Translations under genes and position numbers: made by a program
DNA from: Methylocystis sp.
GTDB taxonomy: Bacteria > Pseudomonadota > Alphaproteobacteria > Rhizobiales > Beijerinckiaceae
NCBI GenBank assembly: GCA_024506175.1
Contig: JAMBEQ010000051.1
Span: 1-39,664 of the forward strand
Length of the DNA: 39,664 nucleotides
Direction: 5' to 3'
Part shown: positions 25,558-33,800 of the stretch, piece after piece
How positions within the stretch are numbered: position 1 is the first letter of the stretch
How the letters are laid out: every line of letters starts with the position of its first letter
The notes under the pieces: generated by a model
The model's input: only the letters and a program-made list of their open reading frames with translations
The model's database searches: none
Told to the model about the DNA's origin: nothing

Positions 25558-25863
25558 TCAGTGCGCCGCGGCGCCCGCATTGCTCGGCAACACCTTACGC
25601 ACGCGATTGCCCTCTACCCAGGCAAAGCCGGCTTCCGGCTCGGCGCAGTCGATTTCCTGCTCGGCGATGAGCTTGTCGCAGAGCATCACGCAGATCGCCT
25701 CGATCGGCGCGCTGGTGTCGTTTTCCTCGGTCATGCGATCTATGGAGATTTCGCCCATCTCCTCGCCATCGACGAGATGGATGATGAAGACCTCCTCACG
25801 GCCTGCGACGCCGTGCGCATTCACGCGGAAGGTTTCGCCCTTGTATTTAAATTCCTGGATCAT
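25558..25863 (-). CDS. small conserved-looking protein of unknown function between ruvB and ybgC
   Basis: The 101-aa acidic protein (IQEFKYKGETFRVNAHGVAGREE at the start, then IIHLVDGEEMGEISIDRMTEEND) has no signal peptide or membrane span. It contains three Cys (AICVMLCDK, EIDCAEPE). The N-terminal half looks like a small beta-sheet domain. I recognise no family. It lies on the ruv/tol strand, about 110 bases after the ruvB stop and 204 bases before ybgC. Coding is supported by a sensible composition and by the absence of a competing frame. Confidence 0.6.
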   Translation of the reverse strand: MIQEFKYKGETFRVNAHGVAGREEVFIIHLVDGEEMGEISIDRMTEENDTSAPIEAICVMLCDKLIAEQEIDCAEPEAGFAWVEGNRVRKVLPSNAGAAAH

Positions 25864-25976
25864 TTCCGCCCTGCCTAATTTTTAATCGCATTGCGATGTG
25901 CTCACTCCTGGAGCAGCGCGGCGAAGTTAGCTGGGCTTGGCGTGTCGTCAAGGGCTGTTTTGTCGCGGGGAGGCCC

Positions 25977-27017
25977 TCATTCCTCCTCCCCAAACAGCCC
26001 AAACTGCCCTGCCGCCCGCGGTGGCTCCGCGAGCCCCAGATGCCGGAAGGCGTGCGGGGTCAGCAGGCGCCCGCGCGGGGTGCGCTGGAGGAATCCCTGT
26101 TGGAGCAGATAAGGCTCGATAATGTCCTCTATGGCGTCGCGCGGCTCTGACAGGGCGGCGGCTATGGTCTCGATTCCCACCGGCCCGCCGCCAAAATTCA
26201 CGGCGACCATGTCGAGATAACGTCGGTCCATAATGTCGAGGCCGATGCGATCGACCTCCAGCAATGAAAGCGACCGGTCGGCGAGCGCGCGGGAGATCGT
26301 GGCGGCGCCCTCCACCACCGCAAAATCGCGCACCCTTCGCAGCAGGCGCCCGGCGATGCGCGGCGTGCCGCGCGAGCGGCGCGCAATCTCGCGCGCGCCC
26401 TCGTCACTCATGCCGACGCCGATAACGCGCGCCCCGCGTTTGACGATCAGCTCCAGCTCCTCGGGCGTATAGAAATTCAGCCGCACGGGAATGCCGAAGC
26501 GGTCGCGCAGCGGCGTCGTCAGCAGGCCGGCCCGTGTCGTGGCGCCGACGAGCGTGAATTTGGCGAGGTCGATCTTCACCGAGCGCGCGGCCGGTCCCTC
26601 GCCGATGATGAGGTCGAGCTGGAAATCCTCCATGGCGGGGTAGAGGATTTCCTCCACCGCCGGATTGAGACGGTGGATTTCGTCGATGAACAGCACGTCG
26701 CGCGGCTCGAGATTGGTGAGCTGCGCCGCGAGATCGCCGGCCTTGGCGATGACAGGACCCGAGGTCGAGCGGAAATTGACCCCCATCTCCCGCGCCACGA
26801 TCTGGGCGAGTGTGGTTTTCCCGAGCCCCGGCGGGCCGACGAGCAGCACATGGTCGAGCGCGTCGCCGCGCGTCTTGGCCGCCTCGATGAACACCTTGAG
26901 ATTGGCGCGCGCGGCTTCCTGGCCAGTGAAATCGGCGAGGGTGAGAGGCCGGAGCGAGGCGTCCGTATCATCCTCGCGAGTCTCCGGACTGACGAGGCGG
27001 CGGGGAGGGGTTGTCAA
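25977..27017 (-). CDS. ruvB: Holliday junction branch-migration helicase RuvB
   Basis: The 346-aa AAA+ ATPase has Walker A GPPGLGKT (61-68), Walker B with DEIH (112-115), sensor 1 GATTRAG and an Arg finger in PLRDRFG (about 171), and the C-terminal winged helix with [15 protein letters not shown]. RuvB hexamers pump DNA through the RuvA-bound junction. Unlike the usual order, ruvA does not directly precede it: 1.2 kb of disrupted plus-strand genes lies between. The protein itself is complete. Confidence 0.96.
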   Translation of the reverse strand: MTTPPRRLVSPETREDDTDASLRPLTLADFTGQEAARANLKVFIEAAKTRGDALDHVLLVGPPGLGKTTLAQIVAREMGVNFRSTSGPVIAKAGDLAAQLTNLEPRDVLFIDEIHRLNPAVEEILYPAMEDFQLDLIIGEGPAARSVKIDLAKFTLVGATTRAGLLTTPLRDRFGIPVRLNFYTPEELELIVKRGARVIGVGMSDEGAREIARRSRGTPRIAGRLLRRVRDFAVVEGAATISRALADRSLSLLEVDRIGLDIMDRRYLDMVAVNFGGGPVGIETIAAALSEPRDAIEDIIEPYLLQQGFLQRTPRGRLLTPHAFRHLGLAEPPRAAGQFGLFGEEE

Positions 27018-27087
27018 GGAGAAACTCCGTACGCCGATGCGAATGCCCTCGGCCTATGTTAGTTTAGGCGACAGAAGGAGCGCGCCC

Positions 27088-27667
27088 GTGAATCGCCCAG
27101 ACTGGCATTTTGAGTATATGTCCCTCGACGATTTCGAGGAACTTCTGGCCGACAAGCCCGCGGATGAAAAGTGGGAACTGATCGGCGGCCGGGTCGTACG
27201 CATGATGGTGGGGGCGCGGTGGGAGCACCATCTCATCGCCCAAAACCTGGCCTTTGGATTGCGCCGGAGGCTTTACAAAAAGGCGCCGGCTGCTTCGTTT
27301 TCTTAGAGACGTTTTACATGAAGGAAAATTCCATCGAGTCCGCGACCTTGCCTGACGTTATGGTCCCTGGTCCCATGGAGCCGGGCGCGACCTCGACCGA
27401 TGATCCGACGTCCTCGTCGAAGTCATGTCCGAAGGGAGCAGGGTCCGAGATCGGTTCGAGAAGTGGGCCGTCTATCAAAAACTCCCGAGCCTCCGGCATT
27501 ATGTTCTTGTCGAACGCGACCGACCGCATATCGAGGTATTCGACCGGATTGGGGAAACTTGGTCCGGCGTGCGTATACTCGACGGCCTGGATGGGACGCT
27601 TGATTTCCCGGCAATAGGCGTCAGCGTGCCGGTGCGGGAGATTTATCTGCAAGTGATCGACGGATAA
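27088..27667 (+). pseudogene. Uma2 family (DUF820) endonuclease, frame-disrupted
   Basis: A GTG at 27088 with a GAAGGAG site starts VNRPDWHFEYMSLDDFEELLAD, a typical Uma2 N-terminus. The frame breaks at a run of five A (27277-27281); one more A would continue as YKKGAGCFVFLETFYMK. A second break near 27399 (CCGACG) is repaired by one more base, giving TSTDDPDVLVEVMSEGSRV and then YVLVERDRPHIEV to the stop at 27667. With both bases restored the product is 193 aa, the usual Uma2 length. Uma2 proteins have a PD-(D/E)xK nuclease-like fold (PDVMV, DVLVEV) and unknown targets. It is antisense to the surrounding ruv genes, which suggests insertion. Confidence 0.75.
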
Positions 27668-27852
27668 ACGCCCACCCTTGCCCGCCGCTCGGATTCGGGG
27701 GGAGTCAATGTGGCTCGGCGATGTCTACGAGGATATTCTCGCAGCCTTGAGACGCTGCCTTGCCCTGTGTGGTGGCAAACGTTCGCGTCGGCCAGCTTCA
27801 GCTACCGTGCCTCCCGATGGTTCGAGAGACGGACCTTGGATAGGGGGCAACG

Positions 27853-28288
27853 ATGCGTTCGACATTTTTCAGCCTTTGCTTTTCTATGGGCGTCAGCGTC
27901 ACTGTGGCGGGGCCGTCTTTGGCCGGAACGGGAGAACTCCTGAGCGGCGACGCCTATGAGACCGTCGACGCGAGCATCGAGCGCCGACGGCGGCGCGCTG
28001 CTCGGGCCTTTCGTCACGACCTCGGCGAGATGCCGCAAATCGGCGGATTCCCGCGCCTGGATCATGGAGGCGGCGAGATATGGCAAGGCTGCGGTGATCA
28101 AGCGGCGGAGCGAGATCGCCTACGGGGACGACCACCCATTCGCCTACTGCAACGACCGCCCGATTTCTGGGACGATGATCCGCTACCGGCCGGCGCCGGG
28201 GTTCGTGGGCGACGATACATTCGTCTTCACCATTCGCTTCGTCGACGGCGAGGTGCGCACGAAGCGCGTCAATGTTCATGTCGAGTAG
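27853..28288 (+). pseudogene. secreted Ig-like (Big-type) small protein, frame-disrupted
   Basis: An ATG at 27853 opens a good signal peptide (MRSTFFSLCFSMGVSVTVAG, then PSLAG). The C-terminal part, in the next frame, reads ARYGKAAVIKRRSEIAYGDD, then RYRPAPGFVGDDTFVFTIRF and ends at 28288. That YRPAPGFVGDDTFVF stretch is the mark of bacterial Ig-like domains. The total span of 436 bases becomes divisible by three if one base is skipped, so one extra base, somewhere between about 27930 and 28000, explains the break. Two Cys (ARCRKS, AYCNDR) could form a disulfide. It converges on ruvA with one base between the two stops. Function is unknown. Confidence 0.6.
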
Positions 28289-28289
28289 G

Positions 28290-28907
28290 CTACTTCGCCA
28301 ATTCCTTTAGGCCCTGGCGGATCAAGGCGCCTGTTTCCGCGCCTTCGCCCAGCGCCTTCACGCTCGCGGCGACGGCGGCGGCGGCTTGCGGGCGGCCATA
28401 GCCGAGATTGACGAGCGCCGAGACGGCGTCGCACACGACCGAGGGGGCGTTCGCCTCCTCGTCGCCGCCGGAGAGCTTCGCTATCACCGGGTCGATGGAG
28501 CCGAAGGCCGGAACTTTGTCTTTCAGCTCGGCGACGATGCGGGCGGCAAGCTTCGGCCCGACGCCGGGGGCTCGCGCCACCATGGCCTTGTCTTGCCCGG
28601 CGATCGCCGAACCGAGCTCAGAGATTGAGAGGATGGACAATAGGCCGAGCGCCACTTTCGAGCCGACGCCTTGGACCGTTTGCAGGAGACGGAACCACTC
28701 GCGTTCGGCCTCCGCCTCAAAGCCGAAAAGCTTGATCGAATCTTCGCGCACCTGGGTCTCGATGGACAAAGCCGTCGCTTCGCCGGGGCGCGGCAGTTTT
28801 TGCAGCGTGCGGCCGGAGCAGTGCACGACATAGCCGACGCCATTCACGTCGAGGATCACGTAATCCTCGCCGTAGCTGTCGATGAGGCCCTTGAGCTTAC
28901 CGATCAT
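28290..28907 (-). CDS. ruvA: Holliday junction-binding protein RuvA
   Basis: The 205-aa protein starts [23 protein letters not shown] (OB-fold domain I), then has the helix-hairpin-helix motifs [13 protein letters not shown] and [13 protein letters not shown], an acidic linker (SGGDEEAN), and the C-terminal UBA-like domain III ([15 protein letters not shown]) that contacts RuvB. RuvA tetramers hold the four-way junction open for RuvB. It lies 10 bases after the small secreted-protein gene, which itself overlaps ruvC. Confidence 0.96.
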   Translation of the reverse strand: MIGKLKGLIDSYGEDYVILDVNGVGYVVHCSGRTLQKLPRPGEATALSIETQVREDSIKLFGFEAEAEREWFRLLQTVQGVGSKVALGLLSILSISELGSAIAGQDKAMVARAPGVGPKLAARIVAELKDKVPAFGSIDPVIAKLSGGDEEANAPSVVCDAVSALVNLGYGRPQAAAAVAASVKALGEGAETGALIRQGLKELAK

Positions 28908-28917
28908 GACAGGCCGA

Positions 28918-29292
28918 TCATAACTTGCCGCAGCGCGTGAAGACGGCGCTTTTGGTTCCGTCCGCCCAGAGGATTCGCAGCCCGGGGGCTTCGAGGACGA
29001 GGGTGAAGCTCTCCTTGCGGGGCTGGCCTGGCTCCTCGCCCAAGCAAGAGCGGGCCGTCACCGCGTAGACCGCGCGGCCGGCCTTGTTTTCGGTCTGGTC
29101 ATAGGAGACGCCCTTGCAGCCGAGAGTCGGCAGGGTGATCGCGTCTTCCGAGAGTGTAACGAAATAATCCTCGGCCTTGCAGGCTGCATTGTCGAGCGCA
29201 TAGCGTCCGGCCGGCGGGCCATTTCCGGCGGCGGCTAGGTCCGTGCTGCCGAGTGCGGCGGCGAGCGCCAGGTAGAGCAGATGTATTTTCAT
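28918..29292 (-). CDS. small secreted protein between ruvC and ruvA, unknown function
   Basis: The 124-aa precursor has a clean signal peptide ([21 protein letters not shown]). The mature part has four Cys ([26 protein letters not shown]), probably two disulfides, and ends at the last Cys-containing turn. It overlaps the ruvC stop by 4 bases (ATGA) and is followed by ruvA after 10 bases, so it sits inside the ruv operon although it must act in the periplasm. I recognise no family. Confidence 0.72.
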   Translation of the reverse strand: MKIHLLYLALAAALGSTDLAAAGNGPPAGRYALDNAACKAEDYFVTLSEDAITLPTLGCKGVSYDQTENKAGRAVYAVTARSCLGEEPGQPRKESFTLVLEAPGLRILWADGTKSAVFTRCGKL

Positions 29293-29798
29293 CCGATCGC
29301 TTCCTTCAGCGCACGCGCGCCCCGGTGCTGGGCATGGCAGATCGCAACCGCCAGCGCGTCGGCGGCGTCGGCGGAGGAGGCCTGGCTCGTGGGCAATAGG
29401 ACGCGAACCATCATCTGAATCTGGGCCTTCTCGGCGTGCCCGGCGCCGACCACGGTCTTCTTGACGAGATTGGCCGCATATTCAGCGACCTCGAGGCCGG
29501 CGAGCGCCGGCGTCATCAGCGCCACGCCGCGCGCTTGGCCGAGCTTGAGGGTCGATTGTGGATCACGGTTGACGAAAGTCTCCTCAACGGCCGCCTCGTC
29601 GGGGCGGTGCTCCGCAATGATGCCCATAAGCCCCTCGTGCAGCTGGCGGAGCCGGTGGCCCATGTCGAGCGCGTTGTCGGATTTGACCCGTCCGCAAGCA
29701 ATGAAGGAGAGGCGCGAGCCCTGGGTCTCGATGACGCCCCAGCCTGTGTTTCTCAGGCCGGGATCAATGCCGAGGATACGAATCGAGGGTGAGGACAT
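29289..29798 (-). CDS. ruvC: crossover junction endodeoxyribonuclease RuvC
   Basis: From the ATG at 29798 the product has 169 aa, the family norm. The catalytic acidic residues are visible: [14 protein letters not shown] (Asp12), [10 protein letters not shown], and the C-terminal [15 protein letters not shown] with its two Asp. RuvC cuts Holliday junctions delivered by RuvAB. The frame is open upstream to 29903, but those residues are not conserved. It is the first gene of the ruv-tol block; upstream lies a divergent small gene. Confidence 0.95.
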   Translation of the reverse strand: MSSPSIRILGIDPGLRNTGWGVIETQGSRLSFIACGRVKSDNALDMGHRLRQLHEGLMGIIAEHRPDEAAVEETFVNRDPQSTLKLGQARGVALMTPALAGLEVAEYAANLVKKTVVGAGHAEKAQIQMMVRVLLPTSQASSADAADALAVAICHAQHRGARALKEAIG

Positions 29799-29921
29799 GC
29801 CGCAAGGTAGCTGAAACGCTCCCGCTCTGGCGAGGCCTCGGTGACGGCCTGCTAGCGAACTCGCGCAAGGCTGGCGAGAGCTTCGGTTTCTACAAGAGAG
29901 CATCCCGCTCGGAGATTAGCC

Positions 29922-30269
29922 ATGCAGGCCTTGCCCTTTGTCAAACAGCTGCGCTCGCGCCTTCAGATTGAGATTGCCGCTCTTCCGCAATGCGTAGAGC
30001 TCGAAAGGACCGAGCGCATGCTCGGCATTTACGAGCAGATCATCATTCAGAGAGGGCTGGAGCGAAAAGACATCGGGCCGAAAGTGCAGCGCGCCTTCGA
30101 TCATCTGATCTCGGTCGCCCGGGAGGCGCTCGAGGCGGATAAGTCCAAGCTGGACAAGCTTAAGCCGGCTCCCGTTTCCAAAAATTCCGTCGGCGCGGGC
30201 GGCGCTGTCGCAGGCGGCGCGGTCGAGGGGGCGCCCTTCGCGAGATGGCTCAGGGCCATGGGCGACTGA
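29922..30269 (+). CDS. small helical protein of unknown function
   Basis: The 115-aa protein has a helical N-terminal two-thirds (LRSRLQIEIAALPQCVELERTERMLG, in short LRSRLQIEIAALPQCVELER, and QRAFDHLISVAREALEADK). A Gly/Ala-rich low-complexity stretch follows (GAGGAVAGGAVEG), then the short tail FARWLRAMGD. There is a GGAG site six bases before the ATG. No signal peptide or membrane span is visible and I recognise no family. It is divergent from ruvC and convergent with the scaffold gene (18 bases between stops). Confidence 0.6.
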   Translation: MQALPFVKQLRSRLQIEIAALPQCVELERTERMLGIYEQIIIQRGLERKDIGPKVQRAFDHLISVAREALEADKSKLDKLKPAPVSKNSVGAGGAVAGGAVEGAPFARWLRAMGD

Positions 30270-30287
30270 ACCGGGGACGCCGAAAAG

Positions 30288-30722
30288 CTAAGCCAGCTTT
30301 TTTTCGGCCTGGGTAACGGCGTCCGCCACCGCGTCGAAAGCGAGCATGGTCGAGCCGTGCCGGGCTTTGTAATCCCGCACGGGCTCGAGAACCGCGAGAT
30401 CGGCCCATTTCCCCGCTGGGGGCGGACCGTTCTCTTTCAGCATCTTGCGCAAGGCCTCGCGGGCCTCGCGCAGCTCTTCGGGCGTAGAGCCGACGATATT
30501 GCGCGCCATGATCGACGCTGACGCTTGGCCGAGCGCGCAAGCCTTCAGCTCATGCGCGTAATTTGTTACCTTGCCGTCCCGCAGGTCGAGGTCGACGGTG
30601 ATGGTCGACCCGCAGAGCTTGGAATAGCCCTTGGCGGTCGCGTCTGGGTTTTCCAGCCGCCCGAGGCGGGGGATATTTCCGGCGAGCTCTAGAATGCGGG
30701 CGTTATAGACCTTGTCGAGCAT
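30288..30722 (-). CDS. NifU/IscU-like iron-sulfur cluster scaffold protein
   Basis: The 144-aa protein has the IscU fold features: YSKLCGSTITVDLDL with Cys37 and ELKACALGQASASIM with Cys62. The third cluster-ligand Cys of IscU, expected after His in the C-terminal helix, is Gly123 here (KARHGSTML). Alphaproteobacterial relatives of this subgroup also tend to lack that Cys, as far as I recall, so this may define a variant and not decay. No iscS, hscB or suf genes are beside it. It is divergent from folE with a 259-bp gap. Confidence 0.85.
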   Translation of the reverse strand: MLDKVYNARILELAGNIPRLGRLENPDATAKGYSKLCGSTITVDLDLRDGKVTNYAHELKACALGQASASIMARNIVGSTPEELREAREALRKMLKENGPPPAGKWADLAVLEPVRDYKARHGSTMLAFDAVADAVTQAEKKLA

Positions 30723-30904
30723 GTGGGCGCGTGCTTCACGGTGCGGGGCTTACCTTCGCTCTCGCTCACCTCTATATAGAACCGCGAGGGCTGATGCGAA
30801 AGCTTAAGTCCCGGCGCAACGCCGAGGCGCCGCAATTTTTGCATGGCTCTGGCGAAGTCTCGAATTCTCGCGGGTTCTCGAAGGCAGAGGGCGACGATTT
30901 GAGG

Positions 30905-30981
30905 TTGTTACCCATGCGTTTGAAGCGCATGGGGGAGACAGCGTCGTGAGTTTAGCGACGCGACTGTCGAGGAGGCTCCAC
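30905..30981 (+). promoter_or_regulatory. structured 5' leader of folE, possible riboswitch
   Basis: Two stable hairpins lie directly before folE. CCCATGCG (30911-30918) pairs with CGCATGGG (30926-30933). GACAG-CGTCG (30937-30946) pairs with CGACG (30956-30960) and CTGTC (30964-30968), and GGAG (30934-30937) can pair with CTCC (30975-30978). The folE ribosome site AGGAGG lies inside this second structure. Alphaproteobacterial folE leaders are known to carry the THF-II (folE motif) riboswitch; I cannot match its consensus with confidence, so identity is open. Confidence 0.4.
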
Positions 30982-31680
30982 ATGGATGACGTGGTTAAGA
31001 CCTTTCCCGTCCGCCCCGGTTTCGAAGAAGACCACAACGACACAGTGACCCATTCCCCATCCCCGATCAAAAACCGCCCGGCGGCGCTGGAGCCTGTGCC
31101 GAAGCTCGAACGACCCAGCCGTGAGGAGGCCGAGGCTGCCGTGCGCACGCTTTTGCGCTGGGCGGGCGACGATCCGGATCGTGAGGGCCTTCGCGAGACG
31201 CCGCGCCGCGTCGTCAAGGCCTATGAGGAGTTTTTCAAGGGCTATCAGGAGACCCCCGACGAGGTGCTTTCCCGCATCTTCGAGGAGGTCGAAGGCTACG
31301 ACGATCTTGTGCTGGTGCGCGAGATCCCCTTCACTTCGCACTGCGAGCACCATGTCGTGCCCTTCGTCGGCAAGGCCCATATCGCCTATTATCCCACGGG
31401 CGGGGTGGTCGGCCTTTCGAAGCTCGCCCGCCTTGTCGACGTCTTCGCCAAGCGCCTGCAGACGCAGGAGGCCATGACCGCGCAGATCGCCGACGCGATC
31501 GAGAAGCACCTAAACCCTCGCGGCGTCGCGGTGCTGGTCGAGGCCGAGCATATGTGCATGTCCATGCGCGGCGTGCTGAAACAAGGCTCCTCCACCGTCA
31601 CGGTGCAGTTTTCCGGCGTCTTCCAGGACGATCCTGTTCAGCAGGCGCATTTCTACACGCTGCTGCGCGGGGCGCGCTGA
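30982..31680 (+). CDS. folE: GTP cyclohydrolase I
   Basis: The 232-aa enzyme has the type I GTPCH core. [10 protein letters not shown] contains the Zn ligands Cys121 and His124, and EHMCMSMRG contains the third, Cys192. [10 protein letters not shown] and the C-terminal FLTLLRG-like FYTLLRGAR are also present. It converts GTP to 7,8-dihydroneopterin triphosphate, the first step of folate synthesis. An AGGAGG site six bases before the ATG at 30982 decides the start; a GTG at 30946 is in frame but falls in the leader hairpin. Its TGA overlaps the hisI ATG by one base. Confidence 0.95.
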   Translation: MDDVVKTFPVRPGFEEDHNDTVTHSPSPIKNRPAALEPVPKLERPSREEAEAAVRTLLRWAGDDPDREGLRETPRRVVKAYEEFFKGYQETPDEVLSRIFEEVEGYDDLVLVREIPFTSHCEHHVVPFVGKAHIAYYPTGGVVGLSKLARLVDVFAKRLQTQEAMTAQIADAIEKHLNPRGVAVLVEAEHMCMSMRGVLKQGSSTVTVQFSGVFQDDPVQQAHFYTLLRGAR

Positions 31681-32063
31681 TGTCAGCCGACAAAGCGGCG
31701 CTGGAGGAGGGGGCCGAATTTGCGCCCCGTTTTGACGCAAATGGCCTCGTCGTCTGTGTGACGGTCGAGGCCGGGACGCGCGAGATCCTCATGGTCGCCT
31801 ATATGAATCAGCTCGCGCTCGACAAGACGATCGAGACAGGCGTCGCCCACTACTGGTCACGTTCCCGCAATGCGCTTTGGCGCAAGGGCGACACCTCGGG
31901 GCAGGTGCAGCGGGTGATCTCGCTCGCCGTCGATTGCGATCAGGACGCAATTATGCTGACCGTCGAGCCGGGCGGCGACAGGAAGGCCTGCCACACGGGC
32001 CGCAAGTCCTGCTTCTACCGCCGACTGGATTTCAACTCGGGGCGTCTCGTTTTCATGGAGTAA
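31680..32063 (+). CDS. hisI: phosphoribosyl-AMP cyclohydrolase
   Basis: The 127-aa enzyme shows all HisI signatures: AYMNQLALDKTIETG, HYWSRSRNALWRKGDTSGQ, VDCDQDAIML with the Mg/Zn-binding Asp and Cys residues, and ACHTGRKSCFYR. It opens the purine ring of phosphoribosyl-AMP in histidine biosynthesis. It is the stand-alone form, not fused to HisE. The ATG at 31680 shares its A with the folE stop codon (TGATG), so translation is coupled. The folE-hisI neighbourhood is common in alphaproteobacteria. Confidence 0.95.
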   Translation: MSADKAALEEGAEFAPRFDANGLVVCVTVEAGTREILMVAYMNQLALDKTIETGVAHYWSRSRNALWRKGDTSGQVQRVISLAVDCDQDAIMLTVEPGGDRKACHTGRKSCFYRRLDFNSGRLVFME

Positions 32064-32068
32064 GAATA

Positions 32069-32578
32069 ATGACCAAGCGGCGAGTAGTTATCTTTGCTGT
32101 CGCCCTGCCGCTTTTTTCGGGACAGTCGCTCGCCGATGAGCTGCAAAGCGCGCGCGACGCGGTGAATCGGGCGCTGAAGAGCGATGGCGCAGGGCTCGTT
32201 TCGCGTCTATCCGCCTGTCCTAAATCCGAAGACGACAATGGGTCCGAATATGTCACGCTGATCCAATCGGTTCCCGTTGGAGACGCCTCGGAGGCCACAT
32301 TGATAGACAGCGGGATGTGTGGGGGCGGAAACAAGCACGGCCAATATCTTGTCATCACGCGCCACGGTAAAAGCCAACTCGTCACCGACGCCGAAATCGG
32401 CGACATGAGCTTCATCGGTGAAATCAGCCATGTCGACGGGAATAAGGTCTTTCTTTCCGGCAACCGGTGGCTTCCTGACGATCCGCATTGCTGCCCGTCC
32501 CGGCAGGCCGTGTTGGAGTATGACGTCGAGACCGGGAAGCACAGCCTCAAGCTCACGCCCAAGAAGGCGCGAAACTGA
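32069..32578 (+). CDS. secreted protein of unknown function
   Basis: The 169-aa precursor has a signal peptide (TKRRVVIFAVALPLFSGQSLA). The mature part has four Cys, including SACPKSED, MCGGGNKHG and PHCCPSR, and repeated short beta-like segments. It follows hisI by 5 bases with GGAGTAAG as ribosome site, so it belongs to the folE-hisI transcript. I recognise no family. The WLPDDPHCCPSR motif near the C-terminus resembles the end of LppP/LprE-like periplasmic proteins in style only. Confidence 0.72.
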   Translation: MTKRRVVIFAVALPLFSGQSLADELQSARDAVNRALKSDGAGLVSRLSACPKSEDDNGSEYVTLIQSVPVGDASEATLIDSGMCGGGNKHGQYLVITRHGKSQLVTDAEIGDMSFIGEISHVDGNKVFLSGNRWLPDDPHCCPSRQAVLEYDVETGKHSLKLTPKKARN

Positions 32579-32735
32579 CTGATCAGGTCGCGCCTTAGCC
32601 GAGAAGCGGTGGGCGCTCGCAGGTCGGCAAGCATGATCGCATGACGAGAGGTTAACCCTCTGGCCATTTTCCAGGCGCAGCCTCGCTCCCATATAAAACA
32701 TAACTCAGGGGCAGCGAAACGGCTGAGCGGGAATA

Positions 32736-33800
32736 ATGATGTTATCCTTGCTAAGACGCAATGACTCGCCCACCACCGGCGAAGCTCGGGATGTGGCGGA
32801 ACCTACAGAGACCAGCACAGGAACGACAGCGCCGGCAGTCGTTCCGGAGACTCCGGACTCGGGCGGCCAGCCGCGCCGCGGACAACCTTTGATCGGCCTC
32901 GCTCTCGGCGCGGGCGCGGCGCGCGGCTGGTCGCATATTGGCGTGCTGCGCGAGCTCGCGGACCAAGGCATCCGCCCGGACATAATCGCCGGGACCTCCA
33001 TCGGCGCAGTCGTCGGCAGCTGCTACGCTGCTGGCAGGCTCGACCAGATCGAGGCTTTCGCGCGCTCGCTGACCCGCCGGCGCGTCTTTACGCTGATGGA
33101 CCTTTCTTTTTCCGGCGCGAGCCTTATCACCGGGGAAAGGCTCAAGGCGGCGCTCGAGCAGGAGCTCGACCAAATCCGGATCGAGGAGCTGCCGATTCCC
33201 TTTGCCGCCGTGGCGACCGAGGTCGGAACAGGCCATGAGGTCTGGTTGCAGCAGGGTTTGCTCGCCCACGCCGTCCGCGCCTCTTACGCCTTGCCGGGCA
33301 TATTCGAACCCGTGCGCGTCGGCGATCGCTGGCTTTTCGACGGCGCGCTGGTCAATCCGGTTCCCGTGACGGTCTGCCGCGCGCTCGGCGCGGAATTCGT
33401 GATCGCGGTAAACGTCACTGCGGATACGATGTATCGGGCCCGTGTCATTCGCGACGACCCTGTCGCCGCCAAGATGGCGGCCGAGGCGGGGCCTTTCGGT
33501 GAAAAGCCGGACGTCTCCTTTGTCGACCGGATATTGCCGCGCTATTTCGACCGCCAGGCAAGCGAGGCCCCGAATGTCGCGACCGCGATGATCGACGCCT
33601 TCAACATTATCCAGGACCGGATCTTGCGCTCGCGTCTCGCTGGCGACCCACCGGACGCCACCATCACCGCGCGGATGGAGGACATCGGCATGTTCGATTT
33701 CCACAAGGCCGACCAGCTCATAAATGTTGGGCGCTCCGCTGCAAAGCGAGCGCTGCCCAACATTTTCGCCCATATCCCCATTCCGGGCGCGACGGCATGA
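32736..33800 (+). CDS. patatin-like phospholipase (NTE/RssA family)
   Basis: The 354-aa protein has a polar N-terminal extension (about residues 10-50), then the patatin domain. The oxyanion loop is GAGAARGWSHIGV, the nucleophile elbow GTSIG has Ser88, and the dyad Asp202 lies in FDGALVNPVPV. Such enzymes are Ser-Asp lipid acyl hydrolases. The extension is Thr/Glu/Pro rich and no signal peptide is seen, so it is probably cytosolic or membrane-associated. Its stop abuts the stop of the convergent CBS gene: the six bases TGATCA at 33798-33803 hold both. Confidence 0.9.
   Translation: MMLSLLRRNDSPTTGEARDVAEPTETSTGTTAPAVVPETPDSGGQPRRGQPLIGLALGAGAARGWSHIGVLRELADQGIRPDIIAGTSIGAVVGSCYAAGRLDQIEAFARSLTRRRVFTLMDLSFSGASLITGERLKAALEQELDQIRIEELPIPFAAVATEVGTGHEVWLQQGLLAHAVRASYALPGIFEPVRVGDRWLFDGALVNPVPVTVCRALGAEFVIAVNVTADTMYRARVIRDDPVAAKMAAEAGPFGEKPDVSFVDRILPRYFDRQASEAPNVATAMIDAFNIIQDRILRSRLAGDPPDATITARMEDIGMFDFHKADQLINVGRSAAKRALPNIFAHIPIPGATA

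Noticed and set aside
27678-27959. 93-aa frame between the Uma2 remnant and the Ig-like gene
   Set aside because: No ribosome site, Arg-rich random composition, and it overlaps the signal peptide of the next gene.
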